NCBI RefSeq assembly: GCF_000380335.1 | Contig: NC_021149.1 | Span: forward strand, 3,586,501 to 3,650,500 | Source of the DNA: Azotobacter vinelandii CA | GTDB lineage: Bacteria > Pseudomonadota > Gammaproteobacteria > Pseudomonadales > Pseudomonadaceae | Reading direction: 5' to 3' | Length of the DNA stretch: 64,000 bases | Part shown: positions 1 through 8,964 of the stretch, in pieces | Layout of the letters: each line of letters starts with the position of its first letter | Position numbering within the stretch: the stretch's first letter is position 1 | Notes under the pieces: model-generated | Seen by the model: only the letters and a program-made list of their open reading frames with translations | Database searches by the model: none | What the model was told of the DNA's origin: nothing | Program-made: the position numbers and the translations under genes

Positions 1-444
1 GAAAAGGGTGCGCACCTGGCCATGTACTTCGCCGACGAGGCGGTCGTGGTGACCAATCCCGAGGTGTCCTCGGTACGCGACTCCGACCGCATGCTCGGCC
101 TGCTCGCCAGCAAATCGCGCCGCGCCGAGAACGGCGAGGAGCCGATCAAGGAACACCTGCTGCTGACCCGCTACAGCCCCGACCGCGTGAACAAGGGCGA
201 GATGCTCGGCGTGGAAGACGTCGAGGAGATCCTCGCCATCCGCCTGCTCGGGGTCATTCCCGAATCCCAGTCGGTCCTCAAGGCCTCCAACCAGGGCATC
301 CCGGTGATCCTCGACGAACAGAGCGACGCCGGACAGGCCTACAGCGACGCCGTGGAGCGCCTGCTGGGCAAGGAGACGCCGCACCGCTTCCTCGATGTGC
401 ACAAGAAGGGATTCCTGCAACGCTTGTTCGGAGGCCGCGAATGA
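1..444 (+). CDS. minD: Septum site-determining protein MinD (5' end outside window)
   Basis: C-terminal 147 residues of the membrane-associated ATPase MinD, which recruits MinC to block septum formation at the poles and is displaced by MinE. The reading frame is open from base 1, so the Walker motifs lie upstream of the window. Visible family features are the [14 protein letters not shown] and [13 protein letters not shown] segments and a C-terminal amphipathic helix ([10 protein letters not shown]) of the kind that anchors MinD to the inner membrane. The stop overlaps the minE start by four bases, implying translational coupling. The 22-444 reading is only the part after an internal Met. Confidence 0.97.
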   Translation, partial: EKGAHLAMYFADEAVVVTNPEVSSVRDSDRMLGLLASKSRRAENGEEPIKEHLLLTRYSPDRVNKGEMLGVEDVEEILAIRLLGVIPESQSVLKASNQGIPVILDEQSDAGQAYSDAVERLLGKETPHRFLDVHKKGFLQRLFGGRE

Positions 445-695
445 ACCTTTTCGACTTCTTTCGCGAACGCAAGAAACAGAGTTCGGCGTCCATCGCGAAA
501 GAGCGGCTGCAGATCATCGTCGCCCACGAGCGCGGCCAGCGCAGCGCCCCGGACTATCTGCCGGACCTGCAGAAGGAGCTGATCGAGGTGATCCGCAAGT
601 ACGTCAACATCGATAACGACCAGGTGCAGGTGGTCCTCGAAGACCAGGGCAACTGCTCGATCCTGGAGCTCAACGTCACCCTGCCGGATCGCTGA
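441..695 (+). CDS. minE: Cell division topological specificity factor MinE
   Basis: 84-residue MinE, the partner that stimulates MinD ATPase and drives pole-to-pole oscillation. It starts [24 protein letters not shown], with the N-terminal membrane-binding and anti-MinCD region followed by the [10 protein letters not shown] segment and a short C-terminal topological-specificity domain. Length is normal for the family. The ATG sits in an ATGA overlap with the minD stop. The rluA gene follows after about 100 bases. Confidence 0.97.
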   Translation: MNLFDFFRERKKQSSASIAKERLQIIVAHERGQRSAPDYLPDLQKELIEVIRKYVNIDNDQVQVVLEDQGNCSILELNVTLPDR

Positions 696-795
696 GCGAT
701 TCGCCCCCGCAGCGACGGCGGCCCGGCAGGCCGAGTGGAAGCGCAAGCGCTTTCGCGAAGCCTGACGGTCGCCGTCGTCGTTTCCGGACATCTCC

Positions 796-1431
796 ATGCC
801 CCTGTCGAACATCGAAATCGTCCATCGGGACGACGCCCTGCTGGTAGTCAACAAACCCACCCTGCTGCTCTCGGTGCCGGGCCGCGCCGAAGACAACCGG
901 GACTGCCTGGTCACCCGCCTGCAGGAGAACGGCTATCCTGAAGCACGCATCGTGCATCGCCTCGACTGGGAAACCTCCGGCCTGATCGTGCTGGCCCGCG
1001 ACGCCGACAGCCACCGCGAGCTGTCCCGCCAGTTCCACGACCGGGAAACCGAGAAGGCCTACACCGCGCTTTGCTGGGGCGAACCCGAAGCCGACAGCGG
1101 ACGCATCGAGCTGCCGCTGCGCTATGACCCACCGACCAAGCCACGCCATGTGGTCGATCAGCAACAGGGCCGCCACGCCCTGACCTTCTGGCGGGTGCTG
1201 GAACGCTGCGGCCGTTTCAGCCGCATCGAACTGACCCCGATCACCGGCCGCTCCCACCAACTGCGCGTACACATGCTCGCCATCGGCCACCCATTGCTGG
1301 GCGACCGTCTCTATGCCCACGGCGAAGCCCTGGCCGCCGCCGAACGCCTGTGCCTGCACGCCAGCCTGCTGGTCCTCGGCCACCCGCGAAGCGGCGAGCG
1401 CCTGCGCTTCGAGAGCCCCGCGCCGTTCTGA
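796..1431 (+). CDS. rluA: RluA-family pseudouridine synthase
   Basis: 211-residue pseudouridine synthase. Motif II reads HRLDWETSGL, whose Asp is the catalytic nucleophile, and the C-terminal part has the ITGRSHQLRVHM block. Length and lack of an S4 domain fit RluA (23S rRNA U746 and tRNA U32) rather than RluC or RluD. Its position right after minE is the same as in P. aeruginosa as I recall. The ATG at 796 gives a standard RluA N terminus (IEIVHRDDALLVVNKP). Target specificity is inferred from family and context. Confidence 0.92.
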   Translation: MPLSNIEIVHRDDALLVVNKPTLLLSVPGRAEDNRDCLVTRLQENGYPEARIVHRLDWETSGLIVLARDADSHRELSRQFHDRETEKAYTALCWGEPEADSGRIELPLRYDPPTKPRHVVDQQQGRHALTFWRVLERCGRFSRIELTPITGRSHQLRVHMLAIGHPLLGDRLYAHGEALAAAERLCLHASLLVLGHPRSGERLRFESPAPF

Positions 1432-1509
1432 ATCCGCCGCGCCGGACACTCGACTGCAGCCTGCCGTCCTTTTCGATACACTCCGCTGCAACGCTGTCCG
1501 GAGTCCACT

Positions 1510-2799
1510 ATGCGTACAGAACTCAATCAGGGCCTGATCGACTTCCTCAAGGCCTCCCCCACCCCCTTCCACGCCTGCGCCAGCCTGGCCCAGCGTCTCG
1601 AATCGGCCGGCTACCAGCGCCTCGACGAACGCGAACCCTGGCCGACCCAGTCCGGCGGACGCTATTACGTCACCCGCAACGACTCCTCGCTCATCGCCAT
1701 CCAGCTCGGCCGGCGCTCACCGCTCGAGGGCGGCCTGCGGCTGGTCGGCGCCCACACCGACAGCCCCTGTCTGCGCGTCAAGCCACAGCCCGAGCTGAAT
1801 CGCCAGGGCTTCTGGCAACTCGGCGTGGAAGTCTATGGCGGCGCCCTGCTCGCCCCCTGGTTCGACCGCGACCTGTCGCTGGCCGGACGGGTCACCTTCC
1901 GCCGCGCCGGACGCGTCGAGAGCCAACTGATCGACTTCAAGCAGCCGATCGCCGTCATTCCCAACCTGGCGATCCACCTCAACCGCGAAGCCAACCAGGG
2001 CTGGGCGATCAACGCGCAGAACGAACTGCCGCCCATCCTCGCGCAGGTCGCCGGCGACGAGCGCGGCGACTTTCGTGCCCTGCTGGCCGAGCAACTGCAG
2101 CGCGAGCACGAAATCAACGCCGATGTGGTGCTGGATTTCGAACTCTGTTTCTACGACACCCAGAGCGCCGCGCTGATCGGCCTGAACCAGGACTTCATCG
2201 CCGGTGCCCGTCTCGACAACCTGCTGTCCTGCCATGCCGGCCTGCAGGCCCTGCTCGCCGCCGGCGACAGGGAAAGCTGCGTGCTGGTCTGCACCGACCA
2301 CGAGGAAATCGGCTCCTGCTCCACCTGCGGCGCCGACGGCCCCTTCCTCGAACAGGTGCTCGGCCGCCTGCTGCCGGATGGCGACGCCTTCGTGCGGATC
2401 ATGCAGCAATCGCTGCTGGTTTCCGCGGACAACGCCCACGGCGTGCACCCCAACTATGCCGACCGCCACGACGCCAACCACGGCCCCAAGCTCAACGCCG
2501 GTCCGGTGATCAAGGTCAACAGCAACCAGCGCTACGCGACCAACAGCGAGACCGCCGGTTTCTTCCGCCATCTGTGTTTCGACGTCGAGGTGCCGGTACA
2601 GAGCTTCGTGGTGCGCAGCGACATGGGTTGCGGCTCGACCATCGGCCCCATCACCGCCAGCCGGCTCGGCATGCGCACCGTCGATATCGGCCTGCCGACC
2701 TTCGCCATGCATTCCATCCGCGAACTGGCCGGCAGCCATGACCTCACGCATCTGGTGAAGGTCCTGACCGCCTTCTATTCGAGTCCGCTACTGCCCTGA
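1510..2799 (+). CDS. apeB: M18-family aminopeptidase
   Basis: 429-residue cytosolic M18 zinc aminopeptidase (aspartyl aminopeptidase-like). Metal and active-site blocks are visible: [13 protein letters not shown] near residue 80, a [13 protein letters not shown] segment near 235, [11 protein letters not shown] near 260 and a C-terminal [16 protein letters not shown] block ending [12 protein letters not shown]. These supply the His/Asp/Glu ligands of a dinuclear zinc site. It follows rluA closely on the same strand. Family assignment is secure; the natural substrates are not visible from sequence. Confidence 0.93.
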   Translation: MRTELNQGLIDFLKASPTPFHACASLAQRLESAGYQRLDEREPWPTQSGGRYYVTRNDSSLIAIQLGRRSPLEGGLRLVGAHTDSPCLRVKPQPELNRQGFWQLGVEVYGGALLAPWFDRDLSLAGRVTFRRAGRVESQLIDFKQPIAVIPNLAIHLNREANQGWAINAQNELPPILAQVAGDERGDFRALLAEQLQREHEINADVVLDFELCFYDTQSAALIGLNQDFIAGARLDNLLSCHAGLQALLAAGDRESCVLVCTDHEEIGSCSTCGADGPFLEQVLGRLLPDGDAFVRIMQQSLLVSADNAHGVHPNYADRHDANHGPKLNAGPVIKVNSNQRYATNSETAGFFRHLCFDVEVPVQSFVVRSDMGCGSTIGPITASRLGMRTVDIGLPTFAMHSIRELAGSHDLTHLVKVLTAFYSSPLLP

Positions 2800-2868
2800 G
2801 GCCGACCCGGCCAGGACGGCCGAGGGCGAGACCGGCGGCCGACCCCGACAGGGCCGGCCATCCCCGGA

Positions 2869-3831
2869 TCAAACCAGGTTGTCGTCGATCACCAGCGCCA
2901 CCTTGCCGGACACGTTATTGCTGGCCAGCGTCTCGAACGCCGTGTCGACATCCTTGGCGGCGAAGCTGTGCTCCAGACGTGGCTCGAGGCGCCCCTCGGC
3001 GAACAGCGGCCAGACATGCCGGCGCAGTTCGTCGATCAGTTCGCCCTTGAAGGCGTCGTCCCGGTTGCGCAGGGTCGAGCCGATCAACTGCACCCGCTTG
3101 CCCAGCAGCTTGGCCAGATCCAATTGCGCTTCGCGTCCGCCCATCAGGCCGATGATCACCCAGCGGCCGTCGCGGGCCAGCAGGTCCAGATCCAGTGCAG
3201 CGTAACGCGCGCCGATCGGGTCGAGAATCACGTCGAAAGGCGCGAAATCGCGCAGCCCTTCGAGATCCTGGGTGCGCAGCACTCCACCCTGTGCCCCCAG
3301 CGATTCGCAGTAGGCCAAGCGCTCTGCGGAACCGACACTGACCCAGCAGGGATTGCCGAAGGCCTTGCACAGCTGGATGCCCGCCGAACCGACTCCGCTG
3401 GCCCCGGCGTGGATCAGCGCCTTCTCGCCCGACTTGAGGGCGCCCAGCTTGAACAGGTTGAGCCAGGCCGTGGCGTAGACCTCCGGCAACACCGCCGCCT
3501 CGACCAGCGACAAACCCTCCGGAGCCGGCAGGGCATGTCGCCCGTCGACCACCACCTCCTCGGCCATGCCGCCACCGGCCAGCAAGGCGCAGACCCGGTC
3601 GCCGACCTGCCAGTGACTGCCCGCCCCGACCTCGCTGATCACGCCGGCGCACTCCAGCCCGAGCACGTCGCTGGCGCCGGGCGGCGGCGGATAGAGCCCG
3701 GCACGCTGCAACAGATCGGCCCGATTCAGGCCGGCCGCCGCCACACGAATCCTGATTTGTCCCACGTCACAGGAAGGCGCAGGACGCTCGACCCACTCCA
3801 CGCTGCCTTCGATGCCTTGCAATGCCTTCAT
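2869..3831 (-). CDS. NAD(P)H-quinone oxidoreductase, zinc-independent MDR family
   Basis: 320-residue medium-chain dehydrogenase/reductase of the quinone oxidoreductase (PIG3/QorA-like) branch. It begins with the GroES-like domain (RVAAAGLNRADLLQRAGLYPPPPG) and has the nucleotide-binding segment LIHAGASGVGSAGIQLCKAFG around residues 140-160. Zinc-binding Cys clusters are absent, as expected for this branch. The ATG is preceded by a strong GGAGG site. It diverges from prc, with about 125 bases between the two starts. Reduction of quinones or electrophilic enones is inferred from the family. Confidence 0.88.
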   Translation of the reverse strand: MKALQGIEGSVEWVERPAPSCDVGQIRIRVAAAGLNRADLLQRAGLYPPPPGASDVLGLECAGVISEVGAGSHWQVGDRVCALLAGGGMAEEVVVDGRHALPAPEGLSLVEAAVLPEVYATAWLNLFKLGALKSGEKALIHAGASGVGSAGIQLCKAFGNPCWVSVGSAERLAYCESLGAQGGVLRTQDLEGLRDFAPFDVILDPIGARYAALDLDLLARDGRWVIIGLMGGREAQLDLAKLLGKRVQLIGSTLRNRDDAFKGELIDELRRHVWPLFAEGRLEPRLEHSFAAKDVDTAFETLASNNVSGKVALVIDDNLV

Positions 3832-3956
3832 GCTACCTCCATAGTAGGTTCCTGAGCCATTTCACCGTCAGATCCGTTTCCTTCCATCAAGAAAGGAACC
3901 CGGTACCCTGCTTGACGGCCTAATATGCGTTATCACTCCCCCACTAGTCGAATGAC

Positions 3957-6038
3957 ATGAAGCGCCTTCTCCCCAGCACCCTCTTCGCCTTCACCCTCGG
4001 CCTCAGTGCTTCGCTGCTGGCCCAGACGGCCGACGCCGGCAACTGGGACACCCTGCAGCCGGACCGTGACCAGGTGATCGCCAGCCTGAACGTGGTGGAG
4101 CTCCTCAAGCGCCATCATTACAGCAAACCACCACTCAACGATGCGCGCTCGGAAAAGATCTACGAGAGCTACCTCAAGTTGCTCGATCCGGCCCGCAGCT
4201 ACTTCACCGCGGCAGACATCGCCGAATTCGACCGCTGGCGCACCCAGTTCGACGACTTTCTGAAAAGCGGCGATCTGCAACCCGGTTTCACCATCTACAA
4301 GCGCCACCTGACCCGTCTGGCCGAGCGTCTGGACTTCACCCTGGGCCTGCTCGAGAAAGGCGTGGACAGCTTCGACTTCGAACGCGACGAGAGCCTGCTG
4401 GTCGATCGCGAGAAGGCACCCTGGGCACCGGACAAGGCCGCCCTCGACGACCTCTGGCGCAAGCGCCTGAAGGACGAGGTGCTGCGCATGAAGATCGCCG
4501 GCAAGGAGCCGAAGGCCATCCAGGAGCTGCTCATCAAGCGCTACCGCAACCAGTTGGCGCGCCTGGACCAGACCCGCGGCGAAGACATCTTCCAGACCTA
4601 CATCAACGCCTTCGCGCAGACCTACGACCCGCACACCAATTATCTGTCGCCGGACAACGCGGAAAACTTCGACATCAACATGAGTCTGTCGCTGGAAGGC
4701 ATCGGCGCCGTTCTGCAAAGCGACAACGAGCACGTCAAGGTGGTCCGTCTGGTTCCCGCCGGCCCGGCGGAGAAGAGCAAGCAGCTCGCGCCCGCGGACA
4801 AGATCGTCGGCGTCGCCCAGGCTAACGGCGAAATGGTCGACGTGATCGGCTGGCGCCTGGACGAGGTGGTCAAGCTGATCCGCGGACCGAAGGGCTCGGT
4901 GGTACGCCTGGAAATTATTCCGGCCGGCAACGCGCCCAACGACGAAACCAGCAAGGTGGTCGCAATCACCCGCGAAGCGGTCAAGCTGGAAGAACAGGCC
5001 GCCAAGAAGTCCGTACTCGAACTTCCCCACGAAGGCCGCACCTACAAGCTCGGCGTGATCGAAATCCCGGCCTTCTATCTGGACTTCAAGGCATTCCGCG
5101 CCGGCGACCCCGACTACAAGAGCACTACCCGCGACGTGAAGCGCCTGCTCAGCGAATTGAAGGCCGAGAAGGTCGATGGCGTGGTCATCGATCTGCGCAA
5201 CAACGGCGGCGGCTCGCTGCAGGAAGCCACCGAACTGACCGGTCTGTTCATCGACCAGGGGCCCACCGTGCTGGTGCGCAACAACGACGGTCGGGTCGAC
5301 GTGCTCGCCGACGAGAATGGCGGCACTTATTACACCGGCCCGATGGCGGTACTGGTCAACCGTCTCTCCGCCTCGGCTTCGGAAATCTTCGCCGGCGCCA
5401 TGCAGGACTACCACCGGGCCCTGATCATTGGTGGCCAGACCTTCGGCAAGGGGACCGTACAGACCATTCAGCCGCTCAACCATGGCGAACTGAAGCTGAC
5501 CCTGGCGAAGTTCTACCGGGTTTCCGGACAGAGCACCCAGCATCAGGGCGTGATTCCGGACATCAGCTATCCCGATGAGGTCGACACGCAGGAAATCGGC
5601 GAGAGCGCCCTACCGGAAGCCATGCCCTGGGACAGCATCCGCCCGGCGATTCGCCCGGAAATCGACCCGTTCAGACCGCTCCTCAACGAGCTCAAGGCCC
5701 GTCATGACCAGCGCACGGCCCAGGACCCCGACTTCGTCTTTACCCGCAACCGCCTCGATCTGAGCCGGCAGTTGATGCAGGAAACCACTGTCAGCCTCAA
5801 CGAGAGCAAGCGGCGCGCCCAGCACAGCTCCATCGAGTCCAAACAGCTGGCTATCGAAAACGAGCGGCGCAAGGCCAAGGGCGAAGAGCTCCTGACCAAG
5901 CTGAAGGAAGAGGACGAAAATACCCTGCCGTTGGCGGACGACAAGAACAAGAAACCCGAGGACGATGCCTATCTGGCGGAAACGGGGCGTATCCTGCTCG
6001 ATTACTTGAGCCTGAGAGCCTCGGTGGCCAAGCACTGA
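3957..6038 (+). CDS. prc: Periplasmic tail-specific (C-terminal processing) protease Prc
   Basis: 693-residue S41A protease. An N-terminal signal peptide (LFAFTLGLSASLLAQTADA) is followed by the Prc N-terminal domain, a PDZ domain (about residues 240-330) and the S41 catalytic domain. The Ser of RLSASASEIFAGAMQDY and the Lys of GQTFGKGTVQ form the Ser/Lys dyad. The charged C-terminal region is typical of Prc/DUF3340. In P. aeruginosa the homologue, also called AlgO, degrades periplasmic proteins and affects MucA-controlled alginate production; that role here is inferred. A terminator follows. Confidence 0.95.
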   Translation: MKRLLPSTLFAFTLGLSASLLAQTADAGNWDTLQPDRDQVIASLNVVELLKRHHYSKPPLNDARSEKIYESYLKLLDPARSYFTAADIAEFDRWRTQFDDFLKSGDLQPGFTIYKRHLTRLAERLDFTLGLLEKGVDSFDFERDESLLVDREKAPWAPDKAALDDLWRKRLKDEVLRMKIAGKEPKAIQELLIKRYRNQLARLDQTRGEDIFQTYINAFAQTYDPHTNYLSPDNAENFDINMSLSLEGIGAVLQSDNEHVKVVRLVPAGPAEKSKQLAPADKIVGVAQANGEMVDVIGWRLDEVVKLIRGPKGSVVRLEIIPAGNAPNDETSKVVAITREAVKLEEQAAKKSVLELPHEGRTYKLGVIEIPAFYLDFKAFRAGDPDYKSTTRDVKRLLSELKAEKVDGVVIDLRNNGGGSLQEATELTGLFIDQGPTVLVRNNDGRVDVLADENGGTYYTGPMAVLVNRLSASASEIFAGAMQDYHRALIIGGQTFGKGTVQTIQPLNHGELKLTLAKFYRVSGQSTQHQGVIPDISYPDEVDTQEIGESALPEAMPWDSIRPAIRPEIDPFRPLLNELKARHDQRTAQDPDFVFTRNRLDLSRQLMQETTVSLNESKRRAQHSSIESKQLAIENERRKAKGEELLTKLKEEDENTLPLADDKNKKPEDDAYLAETGRILLDYLSLRASVAKH

Positions 6039-6064
6039 TCCGCCAGGGATAACAAGGAAAGAAG

Positions 6065-6088
6065 AAGGGGCCGTATGGCCCCTTTCTT
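6065..6088 (+). terminator. Rho-independent terminator of prc
   Basis: Eight-base-pair stem AAGGGGCC / GGCCCCTT with a four-base loop GTAT, followed by a T-rich run, 26 bases after the prc stop. Confidence 0.85.
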
Positions 6089-6140
6089 ATGCTTACGCGC
6101 TCGTACAGGATCGAGGAGGTCGCGAACACGACCTATCCCC

Positions 6141-6503
6141 CTACTGTTCCTCATAACTGAATTCGAAGACCCGCACCACTTCCGCGGCATGCCAGGATGC
6201 CGCCGCGACGCCATCGGGCGCCCCGGAAAAGCGCCCGAGCCGCGCCACGCAATCGAAGAAACCAGGCCGCGGCAGGCGACTGGCCCCCTGGCTGATGACC
6301 AGCGAGCTGCGCAATGGTCGCTCGGCGCGCGCATCCAGGACCGCCAGGTGCTCCAGCGCGGCGGTCAGCGTCTGCATGGCTGGCGGCGGCAGTTGCAGGC
6401 GCTCGATCAACGCACGATAGGTCAACAAGTGCCGACTTTGGCGCGCATCGTCCAGTTCGCCCAGCAACGCCTGCCAATGCTGGCGACTGATGCGAATGGT
6501 CAA
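6141..6503 (-). CDS. Conserved hypothetical protein coupled to an XRE regulator
   Basis: About 120 residues with no fold I recognise: an N-terminal helical part and a C-terminal half ending in acidic FEFSYEE. I chose the TTG start at 6503 because it overlaps the stop of the upstream regulator (TTGA) and has a GGAGG ribosome site seven bases before it. A GTG at 6518 would add five residues but has a poor site. The overlap suggests joint translation with the regulator. It converges on prc. A toxin-like or partner role is possible but unsupported. Confidence 0.6.
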   Translation of the reverse strand: MTIRISRQHWQALLGELDDARQSRHLLTYRALIERLQLPPPAMQTLTAALEHLAVLDARAERPLRSSLVISQGASRLPRPGFFDCVARLGRFSGAPDGVAAASWHAAEVVRVFEFSYEEQ

Positions 6504-6844
6504 GAGTCCACCTCCCACTCCACAATGCCCAAGGCTCGTGCCAAGGCACGCTGGATCGCGGAATCCGGCTGTCGCTCGCCCGTCTCGATCATGTCCAGAT
6601 AGGACGGACTGATGCCCACGGCCCTGGCCAACTGCTCCTGCGACATGTTTTGAGCTTCGCGCAGGGTGGCCAGTTCCGCAAGACTCGGAGCCGCCATGGG
6701 ACGCCCAGGTGCCTCCGATACCTCACCACCCTCCCACCCTGCCGCTCGTAGCAGGGCCTGGTAGTCCGCCCAGGGCAGCACCGCATATTCCACTTGCCCA
6801 TCGCGCATGATCATTTGAACGTTCGTACTTCTTTTCTCGTGCAT
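6500..6844 (-). CDS. XRE-family helix-turn-helix regulator
   Basis: 114-residue protein. The N-terminal block (QVEYAVLPWADYQALL) resembles the dimerisation region found before the HTH in some antitoxin-like XRE proteins. The C-terminal HTH reads LREAQNMSQEQLARAVGISPSYLDMIETGERQP (given here in part). The open frame runs further upstream to 6919, but the Met at 6844 has an AGGA site just before it and begins the family-like part; Met codons at 6814 and 6808 are alternatives. It overlaps the downstream hypothetical gene by four bases. The DNA target is not visible. Confidence 0.75.
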   Translation of the reverse strand: MHEKRSTNVQMIMRDGQVEYAVLPWADYQALLRAAGWEGGEVSEAPGRPMAAPSLAELATLREAQNMSQEQLARAVGISPSYLDMIETGERQPDSAIQRALARALGIVEWEVDS

Positions 6845-6933
6845 CGGTCCTATCCATATGTCGACAGCGTACCTGCCACCAAAGCTCCCATCCCACACTC
6901 CGTCACTTCCTGCAGACAACGGGCGTTCAGACT

Positions 6934-7362
6934 TCAGCGCCCTTCCGGCGCCGGCAGGCGCTCCAGATCGGCCAAGCTCTGTGGCGACTGGGCAGCCAGC
7001 CAGGCACGAAAGGCATCCAGCTCACCGCGCCAACTACGCACCACCCAGGCCAGCACAGCGATATCGTCAAGGTATCCCAGCCCCAGGAACCAGTCGGGAA
7101 GCGCATCCAGCGGAGACAGGAAATACAGCAGCCCGGCGATCGATGCGAGCAACGCCTGCTGGCTGACCTGCCGGTATTCTCCACGCCACCAGGCCAGGCA
7201 GAGCAATTGCAGCAAGCGCAGCTCCTCCCGGAAACCGCCCAGCCACAGCCCTCGGCGCTCCTTCTTGCGCGCCACATCCAGCAAGAGCTCCCTCAGCCGG
7301 CCATTAGCCAGCAGGGATCGGGCAAGGCGAAGAAATCGAAAGAAAAACCAGGGTGCTTTCAT
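6934..7362 (-). CDS. YkvA/DUF1232 small membrane-associated protein
   Basis: 142 residues starting MKAPWFFFRFLRLARSLL. The DUF1232 signature is a hydrophobic segment containing FLSPLDALPDWFLGLGYLDDIAVL, about residues 80-105. Start 7362 has GGAGG six bases upstream; the open frame extends to 7836 but that part is non-coding in character and overlaps the FKBP gene. Proteins of this family are widespread and poorly characterised, so only membrane association is inferred. Confidence 0.82.
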   Translation of the reverse strand: MKAPWFFFRFLRLARSLLANGRLRELLLDVARKKERRGLWLGGFREELRLLQLLCLAWWRGEYRQVSQQALLASIAGLLYFLSPLDALPDWFLGLGYLDDIAVLAWVVRSWRGELDAFRAWLAAQSPQSLADLERLPAPEGR

Positions 7363-7602
7363 GATCGTCCTCCGCTGTGTGCGGTTTTCCGGTTTATCGA
7401 TGAAATCCGAAGATAACCATGCCATCGGGCAAAGCCCATGACCGCTCGGCCCGAAACAGTTCCTTGTGTCGGCGATTCGTAAAAATACACCCGGACCAAA
7501 ACCCTGAGGCCCACAGTCAATAGATTGAAGTGGTCTCAAGAAAGGGCGACAAATAACTGGGGGGACATGACTTCGTACCTCGGAAGCAATCCACACAAAT
7601 GA

Positions 7603-7630
7603 AAACGCCCCACGCGGAGTGGGGCGTTTT
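7603..7630 (-). terminator. Rho-independent terminator of the FKBP gene
   Basis: Stem AAAACGCCCCAC / GTGGGGCGTTTT with a four-base loop, 16 bases past the stop of the minus-strand isomerase gene. The T run lies on the 3' side of either strand, so it could act in both directions. Confidence 0.85.
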
Positions 7631-7645
7631 CTGGAAGATCCGGCC

Positions 7646-8398
7646 TTACTGGCCTTGGGCTTCGCCCTGCTCCACATCAGGAGCGGAACCGCCGGGCTGC
7701 TCGGCCGGCTGATCCTTGATCCCCAGTAGTTCCAGTTCGAAGACCAGCACCGAATTGGCAGGGATGGAGGGGCTCGGGCTTTGCTCGCCGTAGGCCAGAT
7801 CACTGGGAATGTACAGCTTGAACTTCTCGCCGACATGCATCAGTTGCAGACCCTCGACCCAACCGGGGATGACCCCGCTGACCGGCAGATCGATGGGGCT
7901 TCCCCGCTCGATGGAGCTATCGAACACCGAACCATCGGTCAGGCGGCCTTCATAATGTACGGTCACCACATCGCTCGGCTTGGGTTGGGCGCCATCGGCC
8001 TTTTTCAACACCTCATATTGCAGACCGGATGCCGTGGTGACCACGCCGGTGCGCTTGGCGTTTTCCTCAAGGAACTTCTTGCCGGCCTTGGCATTCTCCT
8101 CGCCAAGGGCCGCCATTCGCTCTTCGGCACGCTTCTGCAGGGCGGCGAAAGCCTCGATCAGTTCCTCGTCGCTCAGGCGCTGTTCCTTCTTGCCAATGGC
8201 ATCCTCGATACCCTGGGCCACGGCTTTCGAGTCCAGATCATCCATGCCCTCCTGGGCCAGACTCTTACCCATGTTCAGGCCGATACCGTAGGAGGCCTTC
8301 TGTGCGGGAGTCTTGAGTTCCGCGTTGGTTTGCGAATCGCAACCCGAAAGAACCAGACCCACCAAGGCCATCGCAGCGGCCAACCGATGTTGTCTCAT
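7646..8398 (-). CDS. FKBP-type peptidyl-prolyl cis-trans isomerase, lipoprotein
   Basis: 250 residues. An N-terminal lipoprotein signal peptide has the lipobox LSGC (Cys about residue 20), then the FkpA/Mip-type N-terminal helical dimerisation domain (QKASYGIGLNMGKSL), a long charged helix, and a C-terminal FKBP domain with VTVHYEGRLTDGSVFDSS and IPGWVEGLQLMHVGEKFKLYIPSDLAYG. It should act as an envelope-anchored protein-folding helper. The acidic Gln/Glu-rich tail is unremarkable. It is placed directly upstream of tRNA genes transcribed in the same direction. Confidence 0.93.
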   Translation of the reverse strand: MRQHRLAAAMALVGLVLSGCDSQTNAELKTPAQKASYGIGLNMGKSLAQEGMDDLDSKAVAQGIEDAIGKKEQRLSDEELIEAFAALQKRAEERMAALGEENAKAGKKFLEENAKRTGVVTTASGLQYEVLKKADGAQPKPSDVVTVHYEGRLTDGSVFDSSIERGSPIDLPVSGVIPGWVEGLQLMHVGEKFKLYIPSDLAYGEQSPSPSIPANSVLVFELELLGIKDQPAEQPGGSAPDVEQGEAQGQ

Positions 8399-8581
8399 GC
8401 TGTTTCCTTGTTCGTTCGCCCTAGGGCTATCAGTGAAGGCGAGAGCTTAGCAGGCGGTCGCGACCACTGGCTACGGAGATAGGAGCCCGGTGACAGTGAA
8501 TAAGTTCAGGTTTCAAGGGAAAGCTGGAAGGAGGCCAGGAGCCGTTCGACGACACGTCCGACAGGCGATATGCAAACGAAA

Positions 8582-8601
8582 AAAGCGGCCTAAGCCGCTT
8601 T
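8582..8601 (-). terminator. Rho-independent terminator after tRNA-Asp
   Basis: Stem AAAGCGGC / GCCGCTTT with loop CTAA, followed on the minus strand by a run of T. It lies 43 bases downstream of tRNA-Asp and closes the Val-Asp tRNA unit. Confidence 0.85.
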
Positions 8602-8643
8602 CTCCCCGGTTGCCTGCCCTGTCCAGCTCGGCAACCCTACGTA

Positions 8644-8720
8644 TGGCGCAGCGGACGGGACTCGAACCCGCGACCCCCGGCGTGACAGGCCGGTATTCTA
8701 ACCGACTGAACTACCGCTGC
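8644..8720 (-). tRNA. tRNA-Asp (anticodon GTC)
   Basis: 77-nt cloverleaf on the minus strand with 7-bp acceptor stem, the anticodon loop CTGTCAC giving GTC, TTCGAGT T-loop and encoded CCA. It is almost base for base the enterobacterial tRNA-Asp in the T and anticodon arms. Confidence 0.97.
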
Positions 8721-8734
8721 GCTTGACTCCAAGA

Positions 8735-8810
8735 TGGTGGGTGGTGACGGGATCGAACCGCCGACCCTCTGCTTGTAAGGCAGATGCTCTCCCGGCTGAG
8801 CTAACCACCC
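8735..8810 (-). tRNA. tRNA-Val (anticodon TAC)
   Basis: 76-nt cloverleaf on the minus strand, 7-bp acceptor stem GGGTGGT, anticodon loop CTTACAA giving TAC, standard T-arm and encoded CCA. It is 14 bases upstream of tRNA-Asp, so the two are probably cotranscribed. Confidence 0.97.
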
Positions 8811-8964
8811 GTTCGCTCTCGAAGTGGGGCGCATTCTAGAGAGGCGATTTCGCCTTGGCAAGTCTTCGCTGAAAAAATTTTCAGATGTTCCAAAGGGTTA
8901 GGGTTGGCCCCCAGGATCAGGAAGAGAATAATGCTCGTTTTGCGCAATGGAGATCGCCAGCCCC

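Noticed and set aside
1350-2741. 463-residue plus-strand frame overlapping apeB
   Set aside because: Arg/Pro-rich shadow in another frame of an M18 peptidase.
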